In this document: positions 7,943-14,914 of the stretch, in pieces | How positions within the stretch are numbered: position 1 is the stretch's first letter | Layout of the letters: each line of letters starts with the position of its first letter | Assembly (NCBI GenBank): GCA_031288745.1 | Contig: JAITQT010000104.1 | Coordinates: 1-14,914, forward strand | Direction: 5' to 3' | Source of the DNA: Deltaproteobacteria bacterium | GTDB taxonomy: Bacteria > Desulfobacterota > Desulfarculia > Adiutricales > Adiutricaceae | Length of the DNA stretch: 14,914 bases | Notes under the pieces: generated by a model | Databases searched by the model: none | Seen by the model: only the letters and a program-made list of their open reading frames with translations | Told to the model about the DNA's origin: nothing | Position numbers and translations under genes: made by a program

Positions 7943-10900
7943 TTGCTTTTGAAAAAAGTCTTATTAATAAGCTTAATCTTATTTTTAGCCTTTATCGCGG
8001 GTATCATTAGTCTAGCCTTGGCTTTTATGCGCGGCTGGCCGTTATGGACAGCCTTAATCGCGCCGGCCATACTAATTTTTGGGCCCTTAATATATATACT
8101 TTTTTCTGCCCTTATTTCTTATTTTCAGCGCCGGCGCTACGCTAAAAGCGTCCTTAACCGTGATTTAAATAAAGCCCAACCAGAACCAGCCTTTAGCCTA
8201 CTTAAGAGCCAATGGCAAAAAGGGCTTAAGGCCTTAAGGCCGCTCTCATACGTCGGTAAAGCCGATCCCATTAAAGATTTACCCTGGTTTCTCCTTTTGG
8301 GGCCCAACGATGCCCAAAAGACCGAGGCCATGATTGAGAGTTCTCTAATCAACAACTATAGGACCCAAGGGGGCGACATTGAGCCGGTTAGTCGTAAAAA
8401 GAGCGGGGTGGATTGGTATTTATTCGATAACTGTGTTTACCTAGACGTTTTCGGGCTCTTTCCCCAAAACTACACTCCCGAAGAGGAGGCGGAGTCAAAC
8501 GAAGAGTTTAATGAATTTTTAAAACTAATCGGTCAAGTTAAACGTAAATACCCTCTCGAAGGGGTAACCTTAACTATCCCCTGCTCTTTGTTTTTAGAAT
8601 CTAACGAAGAACAGTTAAAGCACGTCGCCATGACCGCTAGAAGCCGCTTAGATGCCTTAGCCCGCTATACTGATACTCTACCGCCCCTTTATCTTTTAAT
8701 TACCCAAGCCGGGGCCCTAGACGGCTTAGCCCAAACTCTTAAGCTATTAGACGAATCAAATCAGCCCTCTTCCATTGCCCTTAGCCCCGGCTCGATTCCT
8801 GACGACGCTCTTGCCGCTGCGGTCATAGTGGAACTAGAAGAAAGGGCCGGGGATATGTTTTTAGATAGGCTAAAACTTACGCTCGAAACAATTACGCTAT
8901 CTCCCATAGTGGCTTTTCCAGATAGCGCGGCCTACCTAGAAAGACCTTTAAGCCTATTATTTTCTATTTTGGGCCATAAATCTAACTACTGCCCCTCCCC
9001 AGAGCTGAGGCTAGTCTTTTTTTCGACAAAACAATCTTCCATAGCCTTACTTAACGATCAAAGCTTTTCTTTAGTTAGAGACGCCTATCTTTCTAGCCTA
9101 GATAAATTAAGTGGGAGTGAAGAAAAAGAGCCAAATTTTAAAAATATTAAAACCTTAAGCCCCTCTTTCGCCTTAGGTCGCGCTCAAAACGAAGGATTAG
9201 TTAATTCTTTAAGCGACGCCCTAGCTCGCTTTATCCCCCAAAATCGCGACCTAACCAGAAGGCTCAATCTCCCCGGAGGGAGGCATCAAAAGATAGCTAT
9301 TTGGTCTCTGTCCTTATTTTATTTTATAACCTTTCTCTTCGCTCTTTTATGTTTACTCGACGTTCACCGCAACCGGGCAGTCTTTCAAACGGTTAGCTCG
9401 GCTAAGATATCAGCTAGGCAAAGCCTAGAAGCGGTTAAGTTTTCTGGTCACCTTGGCCTAGCCGATGGGCTTGATTTTGTCTTAGACCGCCTAGATAGCC
9501 TAGACCGAAAGCCCCTTTTAAGGCTCGCTAAGACCCCCTGGCCCACCCGGGCAGACGAGGAGATTAAATCGGTTAAAGATGATTTCGATAACCATTTTGA
9601 ACTGGCTAATTTTCAGGTCTTATCTTCTTTAAACGATCAGCTCTCCCAAAGCCAAGATTTATCTAGTCGCCTCTTCGCCACCACCTTAAGGCAATATATC
9701 TGGCTCTTTAGCGTCTTTCACGCCTATAAAAACGGCGAAGATCTGGCCACGCAGACCTCCTTTTTCCCCATCCTACCCACTAATTTTTCCGGAGCTAGTT
9801 TTCATTATTGGAACTTAACCTATTGCGACGCTTTATTGAGCTATTTAGCCAGAGCCACCCCAGACAATAAGGCCCCCGAGGAAACTTTATTGGCCTTAAG
9901 ATCTTCGGTGGAAAAGATAATGAACGAGACTAACTCAAGCGATCTAAGCTGGTTGGTCACCTGGGCTGATAATGTGCCCGACTTAAAGCCGATTTCTCTT
10001 TCAGATATTTTAGATTCATCGCTAGCTAAACTAAAAGAGGCCAACGCCTTATCGCCCGAAGATATTGATAAAGTCTCGGCCGCCTACACCAAATTAGGAC
10101 GCCAGGCTATCATCCGGGCTATGAATATGCTCCAAAACGCCTATTATTCGGCTCAGAATAAGTCCATCGACGAGATGAAAGAAAGATTTTTCGAGCGCTA
10201 CGATAAAAATTACCTATCCACTTGGCAGGCCTTTATCCGCACTATAATTAAGGCTGCCTCCCTTAGCCCTGACCCATCTTTTTTTAACAATAGCGTCTCC
10301 CAAGCCAACGCCAAATCCGGGCCCGTCTTTGAGCGCCTCTTAAGTGATTTAACTACTAACTTAGAGCCCTATTTAAACTCCGACGATAACCCCTCTTGGC
10401 TTAAAAACCTCGAACTAGATAACGCTGTCTTTCAGTGGGCTGAAATTAAAGGTAAGCTCTCTAGGCAATCTAAGAGCATCATTAGCCAAGCCGAGAGCTA
10501 TAAGGACACGGCCAGGGCCGTAAAAAACTCTATGCCTCAATACTTTTTACGCTCCGATCTAATCAACCGGGTCAATAATGCTCAGCCATCGTTTTCTCAA
10601 TATAGCCTATTTATGACTCAAATTAACGATCTAGTTAATAACAACGCTGATTCGGCCTTAAAGCTAGCTCAAACCCTCTTTGGCGGAACAAATTACGCCG
10701 ACGGGTCCCCTTCTCCCTTCGCTGCCGCCGAGGCGGCCTTAGAGCAATACCACAATCAAATCTATCAAGACGACTCGGCTGACTCGCTTAGCGATCTGAC
10801 TTACGCTATTAGAAAAGCGGCCCTCCTGGCCCAAAAGGTAAATTTAATTAAGACGGTAGCCAAAAAGTTAGACCAACTCTGGGCTAACGAGGTGCTAGCC

Positions 10901-11575
10901 TCGGTTCGCTTTTTAAACCAAGAAGATTTGGAAAAGGCCGTCTTTGGTCAAGGTGGCTTACTAGCCAAATTTCAATCCGAAAGGGTGGCCGCTTTTATCG
11001 AAGCTAAATCAAGCGACGGCTATGCGGCTAAGAGCTGGGACAATCTTACTTTTCCCTTGAGCGACGATTTTCTAAAGCTATTAATCATGGGTAACTCCAT
11101 TCAAACCAAAGAGCCGCTGGCTGATAGTTACACCGTGACCATTTCGGGCGTAGCCACGTTAGTTGACGAAAAGGCCCTGGAAAAACCGGAAAAAACCACG
11201 ATAACTTTAACTTCACCAGATTCCTTACAGCAAATGGATATTTACAACTACCCTGTCTCGCGCCTCTTTTCTTGGAAACCCAGCCAGAACTTTGAAGTGA
11301 TGGTGACCATCTCCTTTCCGAGTTTAGAGCTTTACGTTAACTATGCTGGTTCCCTAAGCTTTCCCAACTTTTTAAGCGACATTAATAAAGGAGAATTGCG
11401 CCTAAAGCCTGAAGATTTCCCAGACCACTGCGAGCAACTTAAGGCTTTAGGCGTTTCAGAAATAGTTTTAATCATTAAGGCCGATAACGCTAACTCAGTC
11501 GTACGCTATCTTAAATTAAGCCCCATTAAGCTACCCCCTTCCATAATTAAGCCATTGGCCGAATATGTCAAATAA
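7943..11575 (+). CDS. tssM: T6SS inner-membrane protein TssM (IcmF/VasK) with degenerate NTPase motifs
   Basis: TssM spans the periplasm and links TssL to TssJ. The 1210 residues have the family layout: two N-terminal membrane segments (about 7-29 and 35-58), a cytoplasmic domain, a third membrane segment (about 451-472), and a long periplasmic part of about 735 residues ending in a beta-rich C-terminal region. The cytoplasmic domain is recognisable (LPWFLLLG, DWYLFDNCVYLD, YLLIT), but its nucleotide-binding motifs have decayed. The Walker A position reads G120-PNDA-Q-K-T, lacking the second glycine; the DTAG-type motif reads DVFG (168-171); the TKxD-type motif reads TQAG (254-257). The start is TTG at 7943 (a second TTG lies at 7949), with AAGGG (7935-7939) upstream. 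The end overlaps the next gene by 11 bases. Confidence 0.93.
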   Translation: MLLKKVLLISLILFLAFIAGIISLALAFMRGWPLWTALIAPAILIFGPLIYILFSALISYFQRRRYAKSVLNRDLNKAQPEPAFSLLKSQWQKGLKALRPLSYVGKADPIKDLPWFLLLGPNDAQKTEAMIESSLINNYRTQGGDIEPVSRKKSGVDWYLFDNCVYLDVFGLFPQNYTPEEEAESNEEFNEFLKLIGQVKRKYPLEGVTLTIPCSLFLESNEEQLKHVAMTARSRLDALARYTDTLPPLYLLITQAGALDGLAQTLKLLDESNQPSSIALSPGSIPDDALAAAVIVELEERAGDMFLDRLKLTLETITLSPIVAFPDSAAYLERPLSLLFSILGHKSNYCPSPELRLVFFSTKQSSIALLNDQSFSLVRDAYLSSLDKLSGSEEKEPNFKNIKTLSPSFALGRAQNEGLVNSLSDALARFIPQNRDLTRRLNLPGGRHQKIAIWSLSLFYFITFLFALLCLLDVHRNRAVFQTVSSAKISARQSLEAVKFSGHLGLADGLDFVLDRLDSLDRKPLLRLAKTPWPTRADEEIKSVKDDFDNHFELANFQVLSSLNDQLSQSQDLSSRLFATTLRQYIWLFSVFHAYKNGEDLATQTSFFPILPTNFSGASFHYWNLTYCDALLSYLARATPDNKAPEETLLALRSSVEKIMNETNSSDLSWLVTWADNVPDLKPISLSDILDSSLAKLKEANALSPEDIDKVSAAYTKLGRQAIIRAMNMLQNAYYSAQNKSIDEMKERFFERYDKNYLSTWQAFIRTIIKAASLSPDPSFFNNSVSQANAKSGPVFERLLSDLTTNLEPYLNSDDNPSWLKNLELDNAVFQWAEIKGKLSRQSKSIISQAESYKDTARAVKNSMPQYFLRSDLINRVNNAQPSFSQYSLFMTQINDLVNNNADSALKLAQTLFGGTNYADGSPSPFAAAEAALEQYHNQIYQDDSADSLSDLTYAIRKAALLAQKVNLIKTVAKKLDQLWANEVLASVRFLNQEDLEKAVFGQGGLLAKFQSERVAAFIEAKSSDGYAAKSWDNLTFPLSDDFLKLLIMGNSIQTKEPLADSYTVTISGVATLVDEKALEKPEKTTITLTSPDSLQQMDIYNYPVSRLFSWKPSQNFEVMVTISFPSLELYVNYAGSLSFPNFLSDINKGELRLKPEDFPDHCEQLKALGVSEIVLIIKADNANSVVRYLKLSPIKLPPSIIKPLAEYVK

Positions 11576-13784
11576 GAGTAGATATATAATGACCATGGTT
11601 TTTCTCGGCTGGTTTACGGTTATAGCCATAATCTATGCGGCCATGGGTAAACCTAGCCCTAAGATTACACAGGGCCCAACTTCTTCCCAAAATGCCGCTC
11701 TCTCGCCCACGAAAAGAGCTGAACCAAAAGAAAACGCTTTTAAAGATGAGCTAGCCGATTACGCCCTTTGCCCTTCAAGACCGACCGAAGGGGGCGGATT
11801 AATAAAAAATATGATTGGCCATTACGATAGCCTTGGCCGCTACGTTATCTTAATGGATGTTGACGGCCGCGTAGGCTCTAGTCACATCGATCAGTGGCTC
11901 TCGCTAAGCCGCAACGATGTAACCTTCGTTGATTTTACTGGGGAGTATAATTTTGATAAACCTATCTTTAGGGAAAGCGCCTCGGGCCCTATTGATCACG
12001 CCCGTTTGGGAAAACACCAAGGCTACCTCCGCTTAAGCTTAAACTACCGAGAAGGGAGGGCTCCCAAAAAGGCTGCGGTCGAACTGCGCTGCCGTTATGG
12101 GGCCTTAGCAGTTCGCTATTATTTTAATGAGCTAGCGAAAAATTTTAAGCCTATTGAGGCCCCAGAAATCGACTACAATATAAGACCCAAAGGTACCTCA
12201 TTAGCCCAAAGCTCTCTAGGTGCCCCCCCTCCTTTAGCTCCTCCTCCGCTGGCTAAAACCCAAGACGGCCTCTCATTGCCCTCCTTAGCCAATAGAGAGG
12301 GTCAATCTACTACAAGCTCTAGAGCTAGCCCTGAGGGGGCCCATAGTGGTACCTCAAATGCTGCTCACCCTCCGGGGATAGAGAGGCCTAATAATCAAAT
12401 AGATCCCAATTTTATCTCACCAAGCGAGGCGGAGAACTATCTTTCAACCTTTAGCCCCTGCCCAGGCCAAAAGACTAAAGGGGCGGGACTTATTAAGAAT
12501 CTAAAGGCCTTCTACGATTCTAAGGGCCGCTTGATTATTGTATCGAAGATAGAAAAGTTTTTCGGGGCCTATGAAGTAAACACCCATTTAAACTCCCCCG
12601 AGAACTTTAGCCAAATAGATCTGCCAGGCAACTTTAAGCTGACAGAGGCCTATCTTAAACCCCCAATCGGCCCGGTGGCCGAAGCTCGGCTAAATCTTCT
12701 AGCCACTGGGGCCAGACTAAATCTAATTTACCAAAATCAGGCTAATATTAAAAAAGTAATGATAGAAAGCCTGTGTAAGAAAGAAGAAGTAGCCTTTGTG
12801 GTTTCTTTTTCGCCTCTCCCTGCGCTTTTAAGTGCAGATAGTCACCAAATCTCAAACTCCTCAATTTTAGATAGCCCTAGCTCAAAATTGGTTGATAGTG
12901 AGGACACTCAAAAACAGGGTTTAAGAAAAGATAATGTTAACCAGCCCCCTATGGCTTCAAAAGAAGGCCATAATTCCCAGCTAAATTCTGGGGAGAGCCT
13001 ATCTGGAATTGGGCCCGATAAGAGCCAAGACGAATTATTAGGCTATAAAATCTGTCACGGGACCGGCCTAGGGCCAGGTCAAGGCCGCTTTCTTTCTATA
13101 AACAGCCATTACGACTCCTTGGGCCGCCTAGTTTTAATTATCCCCTTTGAGGGTCAAATCAATGATTTTACCCCCGTCTTCAATCAACTTAAGAGCCACT
13201 CGGTGACCTACATAGATTTTGCCGGCACCTATAGCTTTAAGACCGAATCTTTAAAAATAAAGGATGGGCCGCCCTTTTTGGCTCGCTTTGGTCGCCACAA
13301 GGGTTTTGTTAGGCTTAGTCTAACCTATAGGCCCCAAAAAAGGCCTAAAAAAGTCGAACTTGAAACTTTGTGCTCAGATAATACTTTAGTCTTAAGATAT
13401 ACTTTCGATTCTATTTCTGAACCATCTAAAGAGATAAATGGGCCAAAGGCTAGTTTAGAAAATACCAATTTAGAGCCTCTACTTTTAAACATAGCCCCCG
13501 CCCTTAAGGCTAGTCTAAATTCTAATTCAGAACCGCTCTCTCTTGATTCTAGCTCGCCATTACCCGATGGGCTCTCGCAAAAGCACAACGAAAATAAAGG
13601 CCAAATGGCGATAAAACCAAAATCTAATTTAAAGGAGAGCCTAAACCTTTCTAGCTCCAAGAGCCCAGGAGAGGAAATTATCCCTCTACCATTAGAGCTT
13701 AACCATTCAGTCTCTAACCCTCAAAACGGGCCTACTCTTAAGCATAAGTCAAAAGGCCCCTCTATCCCCCCCATAAGACCCTAA
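11565..13784 (+). CDS. Membrane-anchored triple-repeat T6SS accessory protein, unrecognised family
   Basis: I do not recognise this 739-residue protein as a named T6SS component. It has a short charged N terminus, one membrane segment (about residues 9-27), and then a presumably periplasmic remainder. Three repeats of about 120 residues lie at 67-187, 297-415 and 494-614, separated by Ser/Pro-rich linkers and ending in a 125-residue low-complexity tail. Each repeat has an early and a late cysteine (69/176, 299/404, 497/603) with nearly constant spacing, and an HYDSLGR-like or FYDSKGR segment. Repeats 1 and 3 also share D-F-x-G-x-Y and A-R-x-G-x-H-x-G-x2-R-L-S-L; repeat 2 has lost that signature. 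The pattern recalls AMIN domains, which act at peptidoglycan, but that is inference. Overlap with tssM by 11 bases indicates co-expression. An alternative start is the ATG at 11589. Confidence 0.85.
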   Translation: MSNKSRYIMTMVFLGWFTVIAIIYAAMGKPSPKITQGPTSSQNAALSPTKRAEPKENAFKDELADYALCPSRPTEGGGLIKNMIGHYDSLGRYVILMDVDGRVGSSHIDQWLSLSRNDVTFVDFTGEYNFDKPIFRESASGPIDHARLGKHQGYLRLSLNYREGRAPKKAAVELRCRYGALAVRYYFNELAKNFKPIEAPEIDYNIRPKGTSLAQSSLGAPPPLAPPPLAKTQDGLSLPSLANREGQSTTSSRASPEGAHSGTSNAAHPPGIERPNNQIDPNFISPSEAENYLSTFSPCPGQKTKGAGLIKNLKAFYDSKGRLIIVSKIEKFFGAYEVNTHLNSPENFSQIDLPGNFKLTEAYLKPPIGPVAEARLNLLATGARLNLIYQNQANIKKVMIESLCKKEEVAFVVSFSPLPALLSADSHQISNSSILDSPSSKLVDSEDTQKQGLRKDNVNQPPMASKEGHNSQLNSGESLSGIGPDKSQDELLGYKICHGTGLGPGQGRFLSINSHYDSLGRLVLIIPFEGQINDFTPVFNQLKSHSVTYIDFAGTYSFKTESLKIKDGPPFLARFGRHKGFVRLSLTYRPQKRPKKVELETLCSDNTLVLRYTFDSISEPSKEINGPKASLENTNLEPLLLNIAPALKASLNSNSEPLSLDSSSPLPDGLSQKHNENKGQMAIKPKSNLKESLNLSSSKSPGEEIIPLPLELNHSVSNPQNGPTLKHKSKGPSIPPIRP
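11763..12125 (+). repeat. Protein repeat 1 of the accessory protein
   Basis: Codes for residues 67-187. It contains Cys69, GHYDSLGRYVI, VDFTGEYNF, ARLGKHQGYLRLSLNY, Cys176 and a closing RYYF strand. It is closest to repeat 3, which keeps nearly every landmark in the same order and spacing. Confidence 0.85.
12453..12809 (+). repeat. Protein repeat 2 of the accessory protein (divergent)
   Basis: Codes for residues 297-415. Cys299, GLIKNLKAFYDSKGRLII, an ARLN-LLATGARLNLIY segment and Cys404 align with the other two repeats. The glycine-histidine core of the third motif is lost (LGKHQGY becomes LNLLATG). The fold is probably kept, with a changed or lost binding surface. Confidence 0.8.
13044..13406 (+). 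repeat. Protein repeat 3 of the accessory protein
   Basis: Codes for residues 494-614. It contains Cys497, SHYDSLGRLVL, YIDFAGTYSF, ARFGRHKGFVRLSLTY, Cys603 and a closing RYTF strand. It matches repeat 1 motif for motif. Confidence 0.85.
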
Positions 13785-13808
13785 ATGACCTAAAGCCTAT
13801 TATTGATC

Positions 13809-13826
13809 AAATGGAAAAAACCATTT
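13809..13826 (+). terminator. Weak hairpin after the accessory gene
   Basis: A 6-base stem, AAATGG with CCATTT around an A6 loop, lies 25 bases after the last stop codon of the operon. It is followed by TCCCTAAAA rather than a T run, so it is at best a weak terminator. The position at the operon end is the main support. Confidence 0.25.
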
Positions 13827-13932
13827 TCCCTAAAAAAACTCATTTATAATATATTAAATTTACGTGTAAACTTATTTTGACTATCTTAAATCCTAAATCT
13901 TAACCTATTTTTATACCCAACCACCGTAGCCG

Positions 13933-14702
13933 TTATCCTTTTTTGAGATATGCTCCAAGGTCTTTTTCATTCAGCCCGACTTCTTCCATTATCGTCCGCT
14001 GGGTCTTGGTAAGCGGGTTCTGGAGCCTCCAACCCTTGTCGTTAGAAATCACGCAAATCTTTCCCATCTCCCTGAATAAGCCGGCCTTGCCCATCCGCTT
14101 TTTCCTCATGAACTTACCAAGCTTCACCTATATCTCTGAGGCCACGATGAGGGCTAAGAAGGCGCAGAACAGTTTAGCGCCGGTCGTTTCGGTGTTGTGC
14201 GTGCTTAGCCTCTTCATCGAGATGTAGTTCTTCAAGTCATCGAAGCTCTTCTCAATAACGTCCTTCTGACAGTATTTCGCCAGAACCTCTACCTTGTCGA
14301 GAGCTGTGTTGCTCAACAGGTAAACGTAACCGCAGTGCTTGGCCGCCTGCTCGATCTTATCCAGGTCGCGCTTGAAGGTGAAGCTCCCGTCGGAGAACAA
14401 GACGACGGCGAAGTGGTTGGAGTACACCTTGGCCTCCATGGGCGTCAGTTTGCGCTTCTGCGCCAGACGGGACTCCTCATCATCAATAGAGCGGAACAGG
14501 GCGTCCGTTTGGGCATGCGACAGGTCCTGATCATAGTAGATGTGCATGTGGATGTGCTCTCGTAGAAGCAGCATTATCTTAGACATGACGAAGAGGCCCG
14601 AGTCGATCTGGTTAGCCACTTTGGTGAATTCCGACCGAAGCAGCTCCAAGGCCATTCTCGTAGTCTTGTAGCGCTTCTCTACTCCAATAATCCTGATTTC
14701 CC
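13933..14702 (-). pseudogene. IS4-superfamily (IS1634-like) transposase remnant, 5'-truncated and with an in-frame stop
   Basis: This is the middle and C-terminal part of a DDE transposase. The frame is open from about 14700 down to an amber TAG at 14128-14130, then continues in the same frame to a stop at 13933-13935, about 255 codons in all. The signature Y-x2-K-x3-E-x6-K (14230-14274) matches the Y-(2)-R-(3)-E-(6)-K motif of IS4-type transposases with K for R; the Glu is the third catalytic acid. The part that should hold the two catalytic Asp residues is missing. After the stop, the C-terminal text (KGWRLQNPLTKTQRTIMEEVGL) is like the tail of IS1634-type proteins. Base use differs from the T6SS genes: no CTAG and more G+C. 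The element is not expected to be active by itself. Confidence 0.75.
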
Positions 14703-14723
14703 GGTCATTTTTCCTACTACAGG
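14703..14723 (-). repeat. Putative terminal inverted repeat of the transposase remnant
   Basis: On the minus strand this 21-base stretch begins CCTGTAGTAGGAAAAATG. It matches, with small gaps, the plus-strand CCTTGTATTAGGAAAATAT at 14822. It lies directly against the truncated 5' end of the transposase remnant, as expected for an element that lost the interval between its end and the middle of its gene. An insertion-sequence end is the simplest explanation; no target duplication could be identified. Confidence 0.45.
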
Positions 14724-14813
14724 ATGAATTATTTTTAGTTGTCTTGGTAAAAACTAACTATTTAGCCGGATATATTAAATATGAAAAATTTTTTAGTTGA
14801 CTTATCGATTTAA

Positions 14814-14861
14814 ATAAGCTACCTTGTATTAGGAAAATATCCTACTACAAGGAGCCCTTAT
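14814..14861 (+). promoter_or_regulatory. Hairpin covering the ribosome binding site and start codon of the right-edge gene
   Basis: CCTTGTATTAGGA (14822-14834) pairs with TCCTACTACAAGG (14840-14852), 12 of 13 positions, around a 5-base loop. ATAAG (14814-14818) can extend the stem with CTTAT (14857-14861). The AAGGAG ribosome binding site (14849-14854) and the first bases of the start codon are buried in the stem. Many insertion sequences use such structures to block transposase translation from transcripts that enter from outside, and that is the likely role here. Confidence 0.55.
14822..14842 (+). repeat. Putative terminal inverted repeat of a second insertion sequence
   Basis: This starts CCTTGTATTAGGAAAATAT and is an inverted, slightly diverged copy of 14703-14723, with 98 bases between them. 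It lies just ahead of the reading frame at 14860. The two ends point away from each other, as if two related elements sat head to head. Confidence 0.45.
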
Positions 14862-14914
14862 GCCAATAATCTGGACTTACACAAAAAACAAAGCCACTTA
14901 TGCTGAAGTCCGCA
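14860..14914 (+). CDS. Start of an unidentified gene, probably a transposase (runs off the window)
   Basis: Eighteen residues are visible, beginning MPIIWTYTKNKATYAEVR. A strong ribosome binding site, AAGGAG at 14849-14854, lies five bases before the ATG, so the start is convincing. The short N terminus and its place behind an insertion-sequence-like end suggest the transposase of an IS4/IS1634-type element, possibly related to the remnant on the other strand. The visible part is too short to prove it. Confidence 0.5.
   Translation, partial: MPIIWTYTKNKATYAEVR

Noticed and set aside
14128..14130. Reassigned or suppressed TAG codon
   Set aside because: The gene is also 5'-truncated, so ordinary decay explains the stop without recoding.
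13943..14565. Plus-strand frames opposite the transposase remnant
   Set aside because: The minus-strand frame carries the IS4-type Y-x2-K-x3-E-x6-K motif; the plus-strand frames are its antisense shadows.

Overview
The window carries the membrane and baseplate half of a type VI secretion system (T6SS). Seven core genes run in one direction in the order tssE-tssF-tssG-tssJ-tssK-tssL-tssM (1135-11575). They are followed by an unrecognised 739-residue membrane-anchored protein whose start overlaps the end of tssM. The host is therefore a Gram-negative, double-membraned bacterium, most likely a proteobacterium in the broad sense. TTA, CTA and AGG codons are common and the tetramer CTAG is abundant. 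A deltaproteobacterial, possibly host-associated lineage would fit, but that is a guess and the sequence does not settle it.

Layout. Positions 1-1134 hold no convincing gene. They contain several inverted repeats, scattered short open stretches that may be gene debris, and just before tssE a good sigma70-type promoter. Positions 1135-4302 encode baseplate proteins TssE, TssF and TssG, with tssF and tssG overlapping by 37 bases. Positions 4394-11575 encode TssJ (outer-membrane lipoprotein with an unusual long tail), TssK (the adaptor between baseplate and membrane complex), and TssL and TssM (inner-membrane parts). Perfect TATAAT hexamers stand before tssK and tssM and may be internal promoters. 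Positions 11565-13784 encode the accessory protein: one N-terminal membrane segment and three periplasmic repeats of about 120 residues joined by Ser/Pro-rich linkers.

The right end is insertion-sequence material. A minus-strand, 5'-truncated IS4-superfamily transposase remnant with an in-frame amber stop occupies 13933-14702. A second, plus-strand reading frame starts at 14860 and leaves the window. Related inverted-repeat ends lie at 14703-14723 and 14822-14842, and a long hairpin covers the ribosome binding site and start codon of the second frame.

How it works together. TssJ, TssL and TssM form the envelope-spanning complex; TssE, TssF and TssG belong to the baseplate; TssK links the two. 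Sheath (TssB/C), Hcp, VgrG, ClpV and TssA are absent here and must be encoded elsewhere if the system works. The main novelty candidates are the triple-repeat protein, the long TssJ tail, and a TssM whose nucleotide-binding motifs are all degenerate.
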